Below, one piece after another: positions 27,844 to 37,508 of a stretch of DNA of 64,000 nt. This stretch comes from Harmothoe impar (taxonomy: Eukaryota > Annelida > Polychaeta > Phyllodocida > Polynoidae), in NCBI GenBank assembly GCA_947462335.1, contig OX381714.1:22602618-22666617 (forward strand), given 5' to 3'. Position 1 is the first letter of the stretch; each line of letters opens with the position of its first letter. A program made the translations under genes and the position numbers. Below the pieces are notes generated by a model, which saw only the letters and a list, made by a program, of their open reading frames with translations, made no database searches and was not told where the DNA came from.

Positions 27844-27983
27844 ACTCAGCGGGTGTATACATGCTTATGGCAGATCCTTTGTGCGCGTCCAATCTGGCGC
27901 GAACCGGTACCTAAACTCTCCACCAGGTGGCAACAGTCACTTGCATTAATAGCGCCATAATGCTATACATTAATGCCCACAAT
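27844..27983 (-). repeat. Ngaro split direct repeat A1
   Basis: Copy of 22771-22909 at the 5' end of the element (minus strand), before the gag-like frames. Probably holds the promoter. Confidence 0.85.
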
Positions 27984-28127
27984 TATACGATCGGACGACT
28001 CATCGTGCTTTTTAGGGGATATCCCCGTGCTGATATCTAGTGATATCGGCACCCTTCCGGTGGATATCATGCCATTTCCGGTGGTCCTGAGCAATTCCGA
28101 AGTTTATTCACCCATAAAATCCGAGGA

Positions 28128-28205
28128 TTCATGGAGACTCGAACACGCTACGTCAAGACTTGAAGTCCGACGTGCTAACCACCACGCCGTGGAGGCGCTG
28201 GTAGA
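28128..28205 (-). repeat. tRNA-derived SINE-like segment 1
   Basis: On the minus strand TGGTGGTTAGCACG resembles box A and GTGTTCGAGTCTC matches box B, about 35 bp apart, with an anticodon-arm-like segment between. tRNA-like overall, but no clean acceptor stem, so a SINE head rather than a working tRNA gene. Confidence 0.5.
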
Positions 28206-28435
28206 GGGAGGTGGCGAAACAAGGAGTCTACAGGCGGATTCCCAGCCCTGTAGGACCATTATTTACCGAGTTACAGAAGGAAAGACATTTTTTGGTATAA
28301 TTTCTTTGAAAATCAATATTTTTTTCTAATTCCTTTTTCACTATAAAAGTGGAAGTTGGACTTTACTTACCTATTTGTTAAAATAATTCTAGGGGCTTTT
28401 TTTCACATACATATGGGCATTTTAAAAATGGTTCG

Positions 28436-28512
28436 TTTCCACCCAGGATCGATCCGGAGACCCTTGGTGTGTGAGGCGTAGACGCTAGCGGCCATGCCTA
28501 TCCGGCTGTGCT
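28436..28512 (-). repeat. tRNA-derived SINE-like segment 2
   Basis: On the minus strand TGGCCGCTAGCGTC resembles box A and CCGGATCGATCCTGG forms a T-arm with box B. Same strand as segment 1 and 300 bp from it. Confidence 0.5.
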
Positions 28513-28785
28513 GAATGTGGAGGGAAACGCTGGTTAGGTTATAACATCGCCCCAAGCTGGCCCCCTTACAAATTCTATGTTGGACTCAGTGTTGGAGATT
28601 GAGGGCATGACGCCACCAGGCTCCACCAATCAGCGAGCAGGGTTGGTGGGAGGTCAAAACAACATGGCGCTACTGGTGTTCGAGTGATATTCAGTCAATA
28701 ATCCTTCAAAATGGCGAAATTAGGAAGAATTTAAGGGAATTAAAGACATTTGAATGGAAATATCGTATAATAAACCTAATAATAT

Positions 28786-28897
28786 ATGCCTGACGGGGTC
28801 ACTTGGGGTTGTATCGCTGGATATCGTCACTCGTGCTTCACACTCGTGCCGATATCCAGCGATACAACCCCTCGTGACCCCGTCAGCCATACATTAT
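28786..28897. repeat. Long hairpin
   Basis: TGACGGGGTCAC near 28791 pairs with GTGACCCCGTCA near 28877, and inward GGTTGTATCGCTGGATATCG pairs with CGATATCCAGCGATACAACC. Stem of about 35-38 bp with a loop containing twice ACTCGTGC. Confidence 0.8.
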
Positions 28898-29075
28898 TGG
28901 TTAATTAATCTCATACACAGTATTTCCGGGTAATGTCTGTTTACTCGGCTTCTCTACCTGGAGCTAGTGCACACAGTTCCCGGGAGAGGGCGCAGGTCCT
29001 CTCCAGGTAACCGTGTGCCGCTCTCAGGTGGGCTGCCGACCCACCCACCTGGCCACGTGACCTAAGAGCCGGTGT

Positions 29076-29083
29076 TATATAAG
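29076..29083 (+). promoter_or_regulatory. TATA box of the Gypsy 5' LTR
   Basis: TATATAAG about 200 bp before AATAAA, in U3/R position. The same motif is at 46754-46761 in the 3' LTR. Confidence 0.7.
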
Positions 29084-29360
29084 ACCCGTGTGTTTTACCT
29101 GGAAGGCAGTCAGTGCAGGCCCGACTGACGATAGACTTCACACGTCCAACCGTGCGGACAGAGTTGTATACTAAGATTATACTGACCGTTTCCTCTATTT
29201 ATAGAGAAACCTGATTTACCTGTGTGTATTGATTCTACACTGATCGCTCCCTTGTAAAGGAACTGGAGTTGTTCTCATGAATAAAGATTGATATATTCTC
29301 GCACCTGGAAACTGCCGTGATCGTTGTTCCTTAACCTAGAATAACCACGAACCACTACAC

Positions 29361-29375
29361 TGGTGCCGTGAGCAG
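29361..29375 (+). other. Gypsy primer-binding site
   Basis: TGGTGCCGTGAGCAG begins one base after the 5' LTR end. A TGG start is the complement of a tRNA 3' CCA end. Which tRNA primes is not determined. Confidence 0.7.
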
Positions 29376-30619
29376 TAGCAGTGAAGGTAGCAGAACAAAG
29401 TAATTGTTCGGGAATATGTTCGGGTTATACTGAACAGGAAGTCCTTAGGTGGACGGACAATGGCTACCGGGGATAGCCTGGGCGGCTCAGGCACAGAGCT
29501 GAGCGAAGGGGAGTTGGAATCAACTCGCCTGGAAGTGGCAGGGGTGCACCCTGCGGAAGGCTTGAGGCCAGAGCAAAAGAAGAGGAAAGTGCAGGATCTT
29601 TCCTGGGTAGAACCCTATGTAGGGGATGAGAGATTCCAGAGGGAATATGACGAGCGTTTGGCTCGGGAAGAGGATGACCTCTACTGGGAGAATGTCCGAT
29701 TGGACAAACAGTCAATGGAAGACCAATATGCTGCATTGACTGAGGAATTGACATCCCTGGTGAAGGAAAGGGATGAGATCCTCTCTGAGAATCAGAAGGT
29801 GAAGGGAACTCTGATAGAAGAGAGGGAACGGTTGATAGAAGACAACCGATATATGAAAAAGAAGGTAGCTCAGGAATCGCATGAATTTCAAAAGATTCAA
29901 GCAAGAATTGCTGAGAACCGGAAGGAGAATGAACACTCCAAATCTCTTAAGGAGAAGTATGAGAAGGAGTTGAAACAATACTCTAGAGAATGGTATGTCC
30001 TAAAGCAAGGGACAAGAGAGCTCGAGAAGGGCAGGGACCAATTGGTCAGGGAGAACGAATCCACCAGGATGCAAATCCTGGAGGAAACGGAGGAATTACA
30101 GAGAAAGCGAAAGGCTGAGGTGGAAGCTGTATGTTCCTTGGAAGCTAGGAAAACTCTCCTGCGGGTTGAATTGTCTAAGGCAATGGAACAGCAGGGAGTG
30201 GAAGTAGAAAAAGAGCAGATTCCAGCGGTCATGCCGGAAACGGTTCTTGACAACACTCTTACTAGTAATAAGGTGGAAGCATTACCTCAGTTTGTGTAAA
30301 TACCATTTATTAATGGTAATGGATTGAGGAATGTGGAGGACTCTGTGTATAAAAACAGAGGGAAGGATTCAAAAAGGGTGAATGTCACCGGACGCTCTCT
30401 TGAACGGGAACCAGTTAACTAAGACAGTATTGGTCAAGTTAACAGGGAAATATCTCCAGAGGAGGAAGTGTCTCGACATTATAAAAATAAATTTCGAGAT
30501 GAAGTGGTGAACCATAGTTATGGTTCATTGAATCCCTTTTCGGGGGATGACCCGGCTCAATATGGGAACCCGGGGGAGTATGATAGTAAGGGTAATTATA
30601 GATAAAAAAAAAAAAAAAA

Positions 30620-31026
30620 TTTTTACCCGTGATATTTATTAACGCGCTGTAAAAACGTTCCCGTTACCATGACAACCATTGTTAATAATATTAAACATTA
30701 ATGTATACCTGATCAAACTGTACAATTACAATTAATATAAAATTATACATGGACTGATGTAACAATGCCTGTGTTAATACCGGTATTTTCAAATTATATT
30801 ATGTAAATCAATCATAACAATGAATTTTCCCATAATGCACCTGTATATTCATATGTGATCAACTGACTCACGGTATACCTTAGTAGTCATAATTGAAATT
30901 GACATAACCCCGAAGAAGACGGTCTATCGTCGAAACTGTAGGTTCAATACTCAATTAAATAAAAGCCACCTTGAAACCGATGTTGGACTCTAGTTGTGTT
31001 GTTCATATTTAAAAAATCACCAAAAT
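30620..31026 (+). repeat. Penelope pLTR, upstream copy
   Basis: 407 bp, aligned without gaps to 35691-36097 with one mismatch seen (GAAATTGAC against GAAATAGAC). Presumed promoter of the element. Confidence 0.9.
30908..30936 (+). ncRNA. Hammerhead-ribozyme-like core in pLTR, copy 1
   Basis: CCGAAGA, a 4-bp stem GACG/CGTC with 6-nt loop, then GAAAC. This is the layout of a hammerhead core (CUGANGA-stem II-GAAA), except for C in place of the invariant U. pLTRs of Penelope-like elements are known to carry hammerheads. Stems I and III were not resolved, and the C change would be expected to impair cleavage. Confidence 0.4.
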
Positions 31027-31233
31027 ATTTACTCCACAACACTGTATCCTCTCTGGGATCCTAGATCTCAACAAAAGCTCCTAAGATTTTAGTTTTGTCA
31101 GTGTACCTCGGTACTAACCCCCACCATCATATTCTGATTAATCCTGACTATAGCATCTCCAAACGGATCCTAAAATCACCAATCCAACCCTGGATACCAA
31201 CCAAAACAACCCAACAACCACACAAACGTAACC

Positions 31234-31791
31234 ATGGCTACCACCAAAGAAACCACCACCGACATCAATGACTCACCAAGTACCTCAGATAACAACAAAT
31301 CTGAACAAACCAGATCGCGTATCCCTATGGACGCTATCCCACACTTCAAAATAGCTAGGAAACTAGCCCTCAGCTATAACAGAGCAATTCACCACAAAGA
31401 ATATCTGAATAACTGCCTCGAAAAACGCATCATACCAAAGGGCCTACAACAAAAGGTTGCTGCCCAGATCCCAGAACCAAGCATAAACTTCACCTTAGAA
31501 TGGGAAACAGCCCATCTTAACTTCAGCAAAGAACTCACAGCAATTCTAGCAAAATACTACACCACCAGGGTCACAACCCTAAAAAACTCCATTGAAACAA
31601 CCAAAGCTAGCCTGGTAGCAATATGCGACCAGAGTACTCTTCAGAACATCGAGAAGATAATATCAGACCTAGAAGTTGCCCAAGCCCAAGCACTGAAGCA
31701 ACGCAGAGAAAGAAAAACCGACGATTCAAAAAATACAAAGTCAGTGAAAGTTGTGAAAGTTCAATCCACAACTACTCTGCAAAAGAACTAA
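31234..31791 (+). CDS. Penelope N-terminal ORF (ORF1)
   Basis: 185 aa, starts ACC-ATG-G. Contains the segment HHKEYLNNCLEKRIIPKGL, which resembles the N-terminal region of Penelope-like proteins, followed by helical sequence and a basic C-terminus (KQRRERK). It overlaps the RT frame by 169 nt in the +1-related phase. The overlap contains a slippery AAAAAAT, so it may be the first half of a frameshifted polyprotein or of a gene broken by a 1-nt indel in an A run. No catalytic domain. Confidence 0.7.
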   Translation: MATTKETTTDINDSPSTSDNNKSEQTRSRIPMDAIPHFKIARKLALSYNRAIHHKEYLNNCLEKRIIPKGLQQKVAAQIPEPSINFTLEWETAHLNFSKELTAILAKYYTTRVTTLKNSIETTKASLVAICDQSTLQNIEKIISDLEVAQAQALKQRRERKTDDSKNTKSVKVVKVQSTTTLQKN

Positions 31792-33926
31792 ACAACCACC
31801 ATATCTCAGTGTTGAACAAAGGTTTGTCCTTTGTACCAACACCAAACCATAGCAACCACATACACGACATAAAAGACACCCTGCTATTCACCAGAAGGGT
31901 GAGATTAAAGCAACATTTCGGCAACAAATCTTCTTACAATGAACCAGTATTCCCCACCCCAAAAACAGGGTGGACACCAAATTACAAACAATATGAAGAT
32001 GTAGAAGTCTTCACTCAATACATCCTAAATCAAATGTTAGAAGAACCCACCATCACCGACAGAACCAACAACCTCAACTACCACGAAAAACAAGCATTGA
32101 AAGACCTCATAAATGACCCTGACATTGTAATACAATCAGCAGACAAAGGAGGCGCCATTGTCATCCTAAGCACAGAAGAATACATAAATGAAGGCCTACG
32201 CCAACTCACAAATCCTGAATACTATGAGGAAACAGAACTAGACATGACCAAAACCAATGCTGAAATCATCATGAAAAAACTAAAAGACCTTGAAGATCAA
32301 GGCAAACTTCCAAAAGACTCCTACTCAAATCTACTACCCAATAACATCAGAACTTCACCATTCTACCTACTACCAAAGATACACAAAGCAGGCAGACCAG
32401 GCCGACCAATCGTCTCAGGCATAGACTCACCAACTGACAAAATATCCGGCCTCATGGATAAAATACTAAGACCAATCCTACCAAAAATCCCCAGCTTCAT
32501 CAAGGACACCAAACAATTCCTAAACATCATCAAAGACATAGGCCACCTACATCCAGATGAGTTCCTTGTAACCATTGATGTATCAAGCCTATACACATCT
32601 ATACCACATGACGAGGGACTAGAGGCTATCACCTCAGCACTAGACTCCCTAAAGTCGAAACCAATTGACACCACCACAGGAAAAGAACTGATGAAAATCA
32701 TCCTAAAAAACAACACATTTGACTTCAATAACAAACACTATCATCAAATCAAAGGAACAGCCATGGGAACAAAAGTTGCCCCCACTTATGCTAACATCTT
32801 TATGGACAAAATAGAACGCCAAATGATAAATGAAAGTGAAATCAAACCATCAACCTGGATCAGATACATTGATGACATTTTTGCTGTATTTAAATGCAGC
32901 GAGGATGAACTCATTCAAACCCTAGAGAAATTCAACACAATGCACAACAGCATAAAATTCACCTGGGAATACAGCACCCAGTCCATCAACTACCTAGACT
33001 GCACAGTATACACTGACTCAAATGGAAAACTAGAAACCAAATTATACAAAAAACCCACAGACGCCAACCTATACCTTCACTACTCATCATACCACCCTCA
33101 GCATCAGAAAGATTCAATTTGCTATAGCCTGGCCACACGCTATAGATTGATCTGCTCTGAGGAATTAGAATTTGAAAAAAGTTGCACTCACCTTGTCAAA
33201 CACTTGACCCTCAGAGGACACCCTCACAACCGCTTGAAACTCCAGATAGATCGCGCCCGACAGCTAGATCGCCAAACGCTATTAGAAAATAGAAAATCAA
33301 TCACAGATAAGAAAATCATCCCATTTGTGCTAACCCACAACAAACACAATCAGCGTGCCAAAAGAATCCTAGCACATGCCATCAATCTACTCAAAAATGC
33401 CCCACAAACAGAAAACCTTCGGGAAAATAAAATCATTATTGCATACCGCAAACCACGCACCCTAGGTGATCTACTCACCCACTCACTCTTTCCCCGACCC
33501 AAGCCGCTACAAGGTAGCGGCCCGTGCAAACACACAAGTTGTGTAGAATGTGACAATTTCATCAAAACCAAAGAAATTGTATCAACAACAACAGGAATTT
33601 CACATAAAATTAAAGGAAACAATAATTGTCAAACAAGAAGCGTAGTCTACTCACTCATCTGCCCAGTATGTACCAAACAATACATCGGCGAGACCGGCCA
33701 AACCGCAGCACAACGTCTGTACAACCACAAACAATCCTTAATCCATAGAAACAGACAATATCCAGTAGTCCGTCACATGTTAGACCATGATGTGACAGCC
33801 GTAGATCTACAAATGATTATAATCGACAACTCCGCCAGCGACAAAAACACACGTCTCCGCCTCGAGGAGGCATGGATACGTATCCTAGCAACCTGCAGTC
33901 CCCAAGGGATCAATAAGAAACTATGA
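31623..33926 (+). CDS. Penelope reverse transcriptase with GIY-YIG endonuclease
   Basis: Open for 767 codons; the real N-terminus probably comes from the overlapping upstream frame rather than from 31623. RT motifs in order: ADKGGAIVIL, PFYLLPKIHK, FLVTIDVSSLYTSIPH (motif A), GTAMGTKVAPTYANIFM (motif B), RYIDDIFAVF (motif C, near 32862-32890) and YLDCTVY. The C-terminal GIY-YIG endonuclease has VYSLICPVC and QYIGETGQ (about 33643-33690) followed by an arginine/histidine helix; the CxxC before YIG is usual in Penelope enzymes. Copies element RNA at a nick made by the endonuclease. No lesion in this frame. Confidence 0.92.
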   Translation: MRPEYSSEHREDNIRPRSCPSPSTEATQRKKNRRFKKYKVSESCESSIHNYSAKELNNHHISVLNKGLSFVPTPNHSNHIHDIKDTLLFTRRVRLKQHFGNKSSYNEPVFPTPKTGWTPNYKQYEDVEVFTQYILNQMLEEPTITDRTNNLNYHEKQALKDLINDPDIVIQSADKGGAIVILSTEEYINEGLRQLTNPEYYEETELDMTKTNAEIIMKKLKDLEDQGKLPKDSYSNLLPNNIRTSPFYLLPKIHKAGRPGRPIVSGIDSPTDKISGLMDKILRPILPKIPSFIKDTKQFLNIIKDIGHLHPDEFLVTIDVSSLYTSIPHDEGLEAITSALDSLKSKPIDTTTGKELMKIILKNNTFDFNNKHYHQIKGTAMGTKVAPTYANIFMDKIERQMINESEIKPSTWIRYIDDIFAVFKCSEDELIQTLEKFNTMHNSIKFTWEYSTQSINYLDCTVYTDSNGKLETKLYKKPTDANLYLHYSSYHPQHQKDSICYSLATRYRLICSEELEFEKSCTHLVKHLTLRGHPHNRLKLQIDRARQLDRQTLLENRKSITDKKIIPFVLTHNKHNQRAKRILAHAINLLKNAPQTENLRENKIIIAYRKPRTLGDLLTHSLFPRPKPLQGSGPCKHTSCVECDNFIKTKEIVSTTTGISHKIKGNNNCQTRSVVYSLICPVCTKQYIGETGQTAAQRLYNHKQSLIHRNRQYPVVRHMLDHDVTAVDLQMIIIDNSASDKNTRLRLEEAWIRILATCSPQGINKKL
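31728..31773 (+). promoter_or_regulatory. Candidate -1 frameshift site of the Penelope element
   Basis: ORF1 codons TCA AAA AAT give the heptamer A AAA AAT at 31728-31734 in the right phase to enter the RT frame. A 7-bp stem AGTTGTG/CACAACT (31749-31755, 31767-31773) follows after 14 nt, longer than the usual 5-9. A 1-nt indel in the A run is the simpler alternative. Confidence 0.4.
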
Positions 33927-34102
33927 CGACGCGCGCCAGCAACCAGCGCCCGCCGTAACCAATGACGTCATACATGACGTCACCGAGAACGTTGTCGTAA
34001 CGACTCACGACCGACTTCAGATACAAAAAGACGGACCGCTACACGTCGTCCACCAAAACAACTGCAAAATCTTCAAAAAACCACTTCAAACAAAACCCAA
34101 CA

Positions 34103-35651
34103 ATGAGCGGTTGGGAAGCATGTTTTGTCTGCGGCGAGTGGCAGACAAAGCGCGGCATGAAGAAACATCTAAACTCCAAACACGGCTCTAAATCAAACAC
34201 CCACATCACGGAAGGTAAGTTCACTTGTGTTGAATGCCACTCTACCTTCCGTCGTCCAAGCAATTTAAAAAGACACCACAAACTGGTTCACAACAAACAA
34301 CTACCGATAGGTAGCGCCACAATGATAACTGAATTTAAAAAACCGCCTGAGAATCAAAAATTACCAAAACCAGCAAAACCTATCCTAAAAATCACTGACT
34401 ATTCAAAAGTAAAATTTAGAATAATTTACAATCATTCTGATTTTTACAGAGAAAGGCTCGCCTCCGCCGCCTGTAAATCTCAACACATCACCAACACCGG
34501 TACCGGTAGAATCAACACTACAAACACCCTCTCCAACGCCGGAACCCATACAGGTGAAAGCCACAACAGTCCTCCCCGCAGTGACTCAACACAACAAACA
34601 AGCCCCTGCAATGAAAGCTGGGAACCCACTACCTGTGATGACTGACGAGTCAGCCACGGGACTATTACCTGACAACAACATCAAAATAGTGACCCCACAA
34701 GAACGACTAAAATTGATCCAACAAAGGATTAATAATTCATCAACATCGACAGCAATAAAACGTCAAGCCATTGACATCACTGATGACCTACTTCTTGACC
34801 CCACAGTCAGGAAGCGCCCCCTTATGACTCACCCCCTAAAATTAATCAAAAAGAAGCCCAAGGCTTCCTCTACGGCTGGTAGGCCTAAGAAACCGGCACT
34901 CCTAGACATGCCAACTATTTTGTCAACCCCTGGGGGCAATGACATTGACAGTAACATTCCAACATCTTCAACCAAAACTAGGCCTATAAAACCAAGTAAG
35001 ACTATTAAGAAACGAGAAAGAAGCCCATCACCACCTTTAAGTTCACGTAGTAGCAGCTCAAGCTCCAGCACCAGCTCAACCAGTAACTCAAGCTCCTCTA
35101 GCTCGAGTGACTCTGAATATACACCACCAAAACAATCTCGTGAAAAGGCTAAAGTTTCTAAAACTAGTAAGCCGACAAAACCAGCCAATAACCTGCTTCA
35201 TGACTTATTCATCAGTGATGATGAAAAGGAGACATCCATGAACACTGACTATACAATAATTATCCCCAACAACACTTCAAATTTCTCCAGCAGGACAGCC
35301 ACACCAGAACCACATGTCCCTGACACCAGAACTAGGCCTAGGCCTAGGAGCACGGTGTCAATAGTACCTCCCCAAGAGGAGGCCCCAGCTGCCATTCCAA
35401 CTAACAATCTCCACCAGCCTGGCGTGTGCAACATCCCAGCTAACAATCAACCTGCAGCAGCCGCCATAGCTGCCCCTTTAATCATCCATCAACCCCAGCA
35501 GATCGCTCCTGTCCTCAGGACCCAGAACTTGCCAGCGTCGGAAGTCTTATGTGACATTCAGAGAATGGTCACCAAGATCAACAAACAACTGGGATACGCG
35601 CTGAAAGAAGCCATGATCAAGGAAGGATACATTATGAAACCACGCCGCTGA
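34103..35651 (+). pseudogene. Penelope extra ORF, C2H2 zinc-finger protein
   Basis: Frame 34103-34645 starts ATG and has two C2H2 fingers: C-x2-C...H-x4-H in CFVCGEWQTKRGMKKHL and in FTCVECHSTFRRPSNLKRH. Frame 34554-35651, whose Pro/Thr-rich sequence can be read back to about 34460, continues with a basic and then Ser-rich region (about 35040-35110) and ends in a helical tail. A 1-nt shift near the T run at about 34437-34443 probably split one ~515-aa protein. Penelope-like elements usually stop after the RT/endonuclease frame, so a nucleic-acid-binding second gene is uncommon. Function unknown. Confidence 0.65.
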
Positions 35652-35690
35652 TTTCAAATATTTGAACCATACTTGTATGAATGAAAAAAA

Positions 35691-36097
35691 TTTTTACCCG
35701 TGATATTTATTAACGCGCTGTAAAAACGTTCCCGTTACCATGACAACCATTGTTAATAATATTAAACATTAATGTATACCTGATCAAACTGTACAATTAC
35801 AATTAATATAAAATTATACATGGACTGATGTAACAATGCCTGTGTTAATACCGGTATTTTCAAATTATATTATGTAAATCAATCATAACAATGAATTTTC
35901 CCATAATGCACCTGTATATTCATATGTGATCAACTGACTCACGGTATACCTTAGTAGTCATAATTGAAATAGACATAACCCCGAAGAAGACGGTCTATCG
36001 TCGAAACTGTAGGTTCAATACTCAATTAAATAAAAGCCACCTTGAAACCGATGTTGGACTCTAGTTGTGTTGTTCATATTTAAAAAATCACCAAAAT
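35691..36097 (+). repeat. Penelope pLTR, downstream copy
   Basis: 407-bp copy of 30620-31026. Ends CACCAAAA at the target duplication. A second hammerhead-like core lies at 35979-36007. Confidence 0.9.
35979..36007 (+). ncRNA. Hammerhead-ribozyme-like core in pLTR, copy 2
   Basis: Identical to the core at 30908-30936, including the C at the normally invariant U. Confidence 0.4.
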
Positions 36098-37508
36098 TAT
36101 AGATATTGCCCGGATGCGACTTATTCATATCCACCTCTGACCACTGAAACACACTCGGGAGTCCAAAAGGATCCTGAGAATAGGCCGAGGGTTAGTGTGA
36201 ATAAGGGGTCCCAACAGGGAACAAAGGGAAGGTCAAATCCAATGCATAAAAAACCTGAGGGATTGTCCGGCTATCAAGGCCCACGCTTTGATGAGGGTAC
36301 AGAATCGGAATCAGATAAATCTTCTGACGATATACCCAAGATAAAGGTTCCTTTGAACCGGAGGGTCACCATGACCCCGGCGGAACACCGATTACATAAT
36401 CGAGACCCTGCCATAGGTAATTTGGGACTAGATTGCTCTAGCCGAGGTCAAGACGGTACAGACCTATTGGCTTGGAGTAGACGCATGTCGGGTCAATTAG
36501 TGCATTCTAATTATGCCGCTAAAAGAACTGCACGCGTGACTAAGCCTTACAGAGGTTTACGACCCTGGAAGGAAGAATATCAATCACTTTTAGATGATTG
36601 ATATTCAATTGCTGGAACAAGGAGGAATCCTTGGGAGCTTTTGTGATATGGTTGAGTGACGGCCCGGGTAAGATAGTGGTTGAAGAATGGAGGGACACTT
36701 ATGGGCCGGAAGCTACATACGACCAACTGGAAGTATTAGCTTGTTATACATTTGGGAAAATGGTGACAGTAGATCATTGGATTCTGTTTCAGAGGAGAAC
36801 GCAGAAACCGAAGGAATCTGCGAAAATTTTTGGGCTAGAATTGCAGCGATTATTGCGGCAAGCTAGGCCAGAATGGATTCGGGATGCTGAATATTATATA
36901 GAATCCCTATTTGTAAGATTTATTAGTGGGTTGAGTGATCCGGATCACGCTAAAGTTTGTGGTCGAGCTTGGGAAGCTGGGTCTTCCCTGGCAGATTTGT
37001 TCATGGCGATTGATCAGCATGACAAAAAGAAAATTCTATTGGCTGGTATGATACCCGCTAATAGGGGACAGCGCGTCTCTGGAATTGAACATTCCTTAGA
37101 TGGATACGATTCTTCCGGGGAAGAATCTGAAGGGGAGGAGAGAGTAGACGCCCTGAAATTCAAAGGACGTCAGAAATCTAGCTCTACCCCAGCTTCCGGG
37201 AAGCCTCCTAGTAACAAAGGTTATTCAGAAACCCCCCGGAAACCCGACACTCGGGAACCTCAGACTGAGTCCAGTCAGAAAACACAGACCCCGGAGAAGA
37301 CCACTCCGGATAAAACAAATGCGTCAGGAAACTCATTAAATACCTTAATGGAGTCCATGATTAAACGCATGAACGAGGTGTTTGATAATCAAACCAGGCG
37401 CCGCCCTAGGGTCGATCGTTACACTGTCCAGTGTTACAGGTGTCAAGTAAAGGGGCACTTTGCGTCTGAATGCAAAGCTGAGAAACCTGTTTTGAGAAGT
37501 GAGGTTTC

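Larger units (their letters stand above)
22640..27983 (-). mobile_element. Ngaro-type tyrosine-recombinase retrotransposon
   Basis: Read on the minus strand: terminal repeat (27983-27844), gag-like frames, RT, RNase H, tyrosine recombinase, then repeat B (23011-22910), repeat A (22910-22771), a 29-bp spacer and a second B (22741-22640). This A1-ORFs-B1-A2-B2 arrangement of split direct repeats is what defines Ngaro-like members of the DIRS order and differs from the inverted termini of DIRS1. The coding part has two stops, so this copy is dead. There is no integrase and no protease. No SGNH hydrolase domain was seen. Confidence 0.88.
27984..28903. mobile_element. Palindrome- and tRNA-SINE-bearing repeat in the 5' LTR
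   Basis: Fills the gap between the Ngaro end and the resumption of the LTR. The left part has GATATC palindromes (28017-28073, for example GGGGATATCCCC). The right end is a large hairpin (28786-28897). Two minus-strand tRNA-like segments lie between. With the Ngaro element it is bounded by the ATTA duplication, suggesting that this unit was inserted first and the Ngaro element landed at its left edge. A frame at 27973-28329 has no known domain. Confidence 0.5.
22615..29359 (+). repeat. Gypsy 5' LTR, split by an insertion
   Basis: Pieces 22615-22639 and 28908-29359. U3 contains an E-box-like CACGTG and a TATA box (TATATAAG, 29076-29083); AATAAA at 29280-29285 marks the polyadenylation signal. 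The break is flanked by ATTA on both sides (22636-22639, 28904-28907). Confidence 0.92.
30604..36094 (+). mobile_element. Penelope-like element with pLTRs
   Basis: Inserted in Gypsy gag with the target duplication AATTATAGAT (30594-30603 and 36095-36104). A poly-A run precedes the first of two direct repeats (30620-31026 and 35691-36097), the pLTRs. Between them: an N-terminal frame, an RT plus GIY-YIG frame, and an extra zinc-finger frame. pLTRs, GIY-YIG endonuclease and TAMGTKVAP RT motif identify the Penelope order. The repeats differ at one position (30896 region), so the insertion is young. Same orientation as the Gypsy. Confidence 0.92.

Noticed and set aside
28128..28205. Functional tRNA gene
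   Set aside because: Box A and B are present but acceptor and D stems do not close properly; SINE-like context.
28941..29141. Identical 66-aa minus-strand frame here and at 46619-46819
   Set aside because: Both lie in the LTRs of the Gypsy element; duplication reflects the LTR pair, not a gene.
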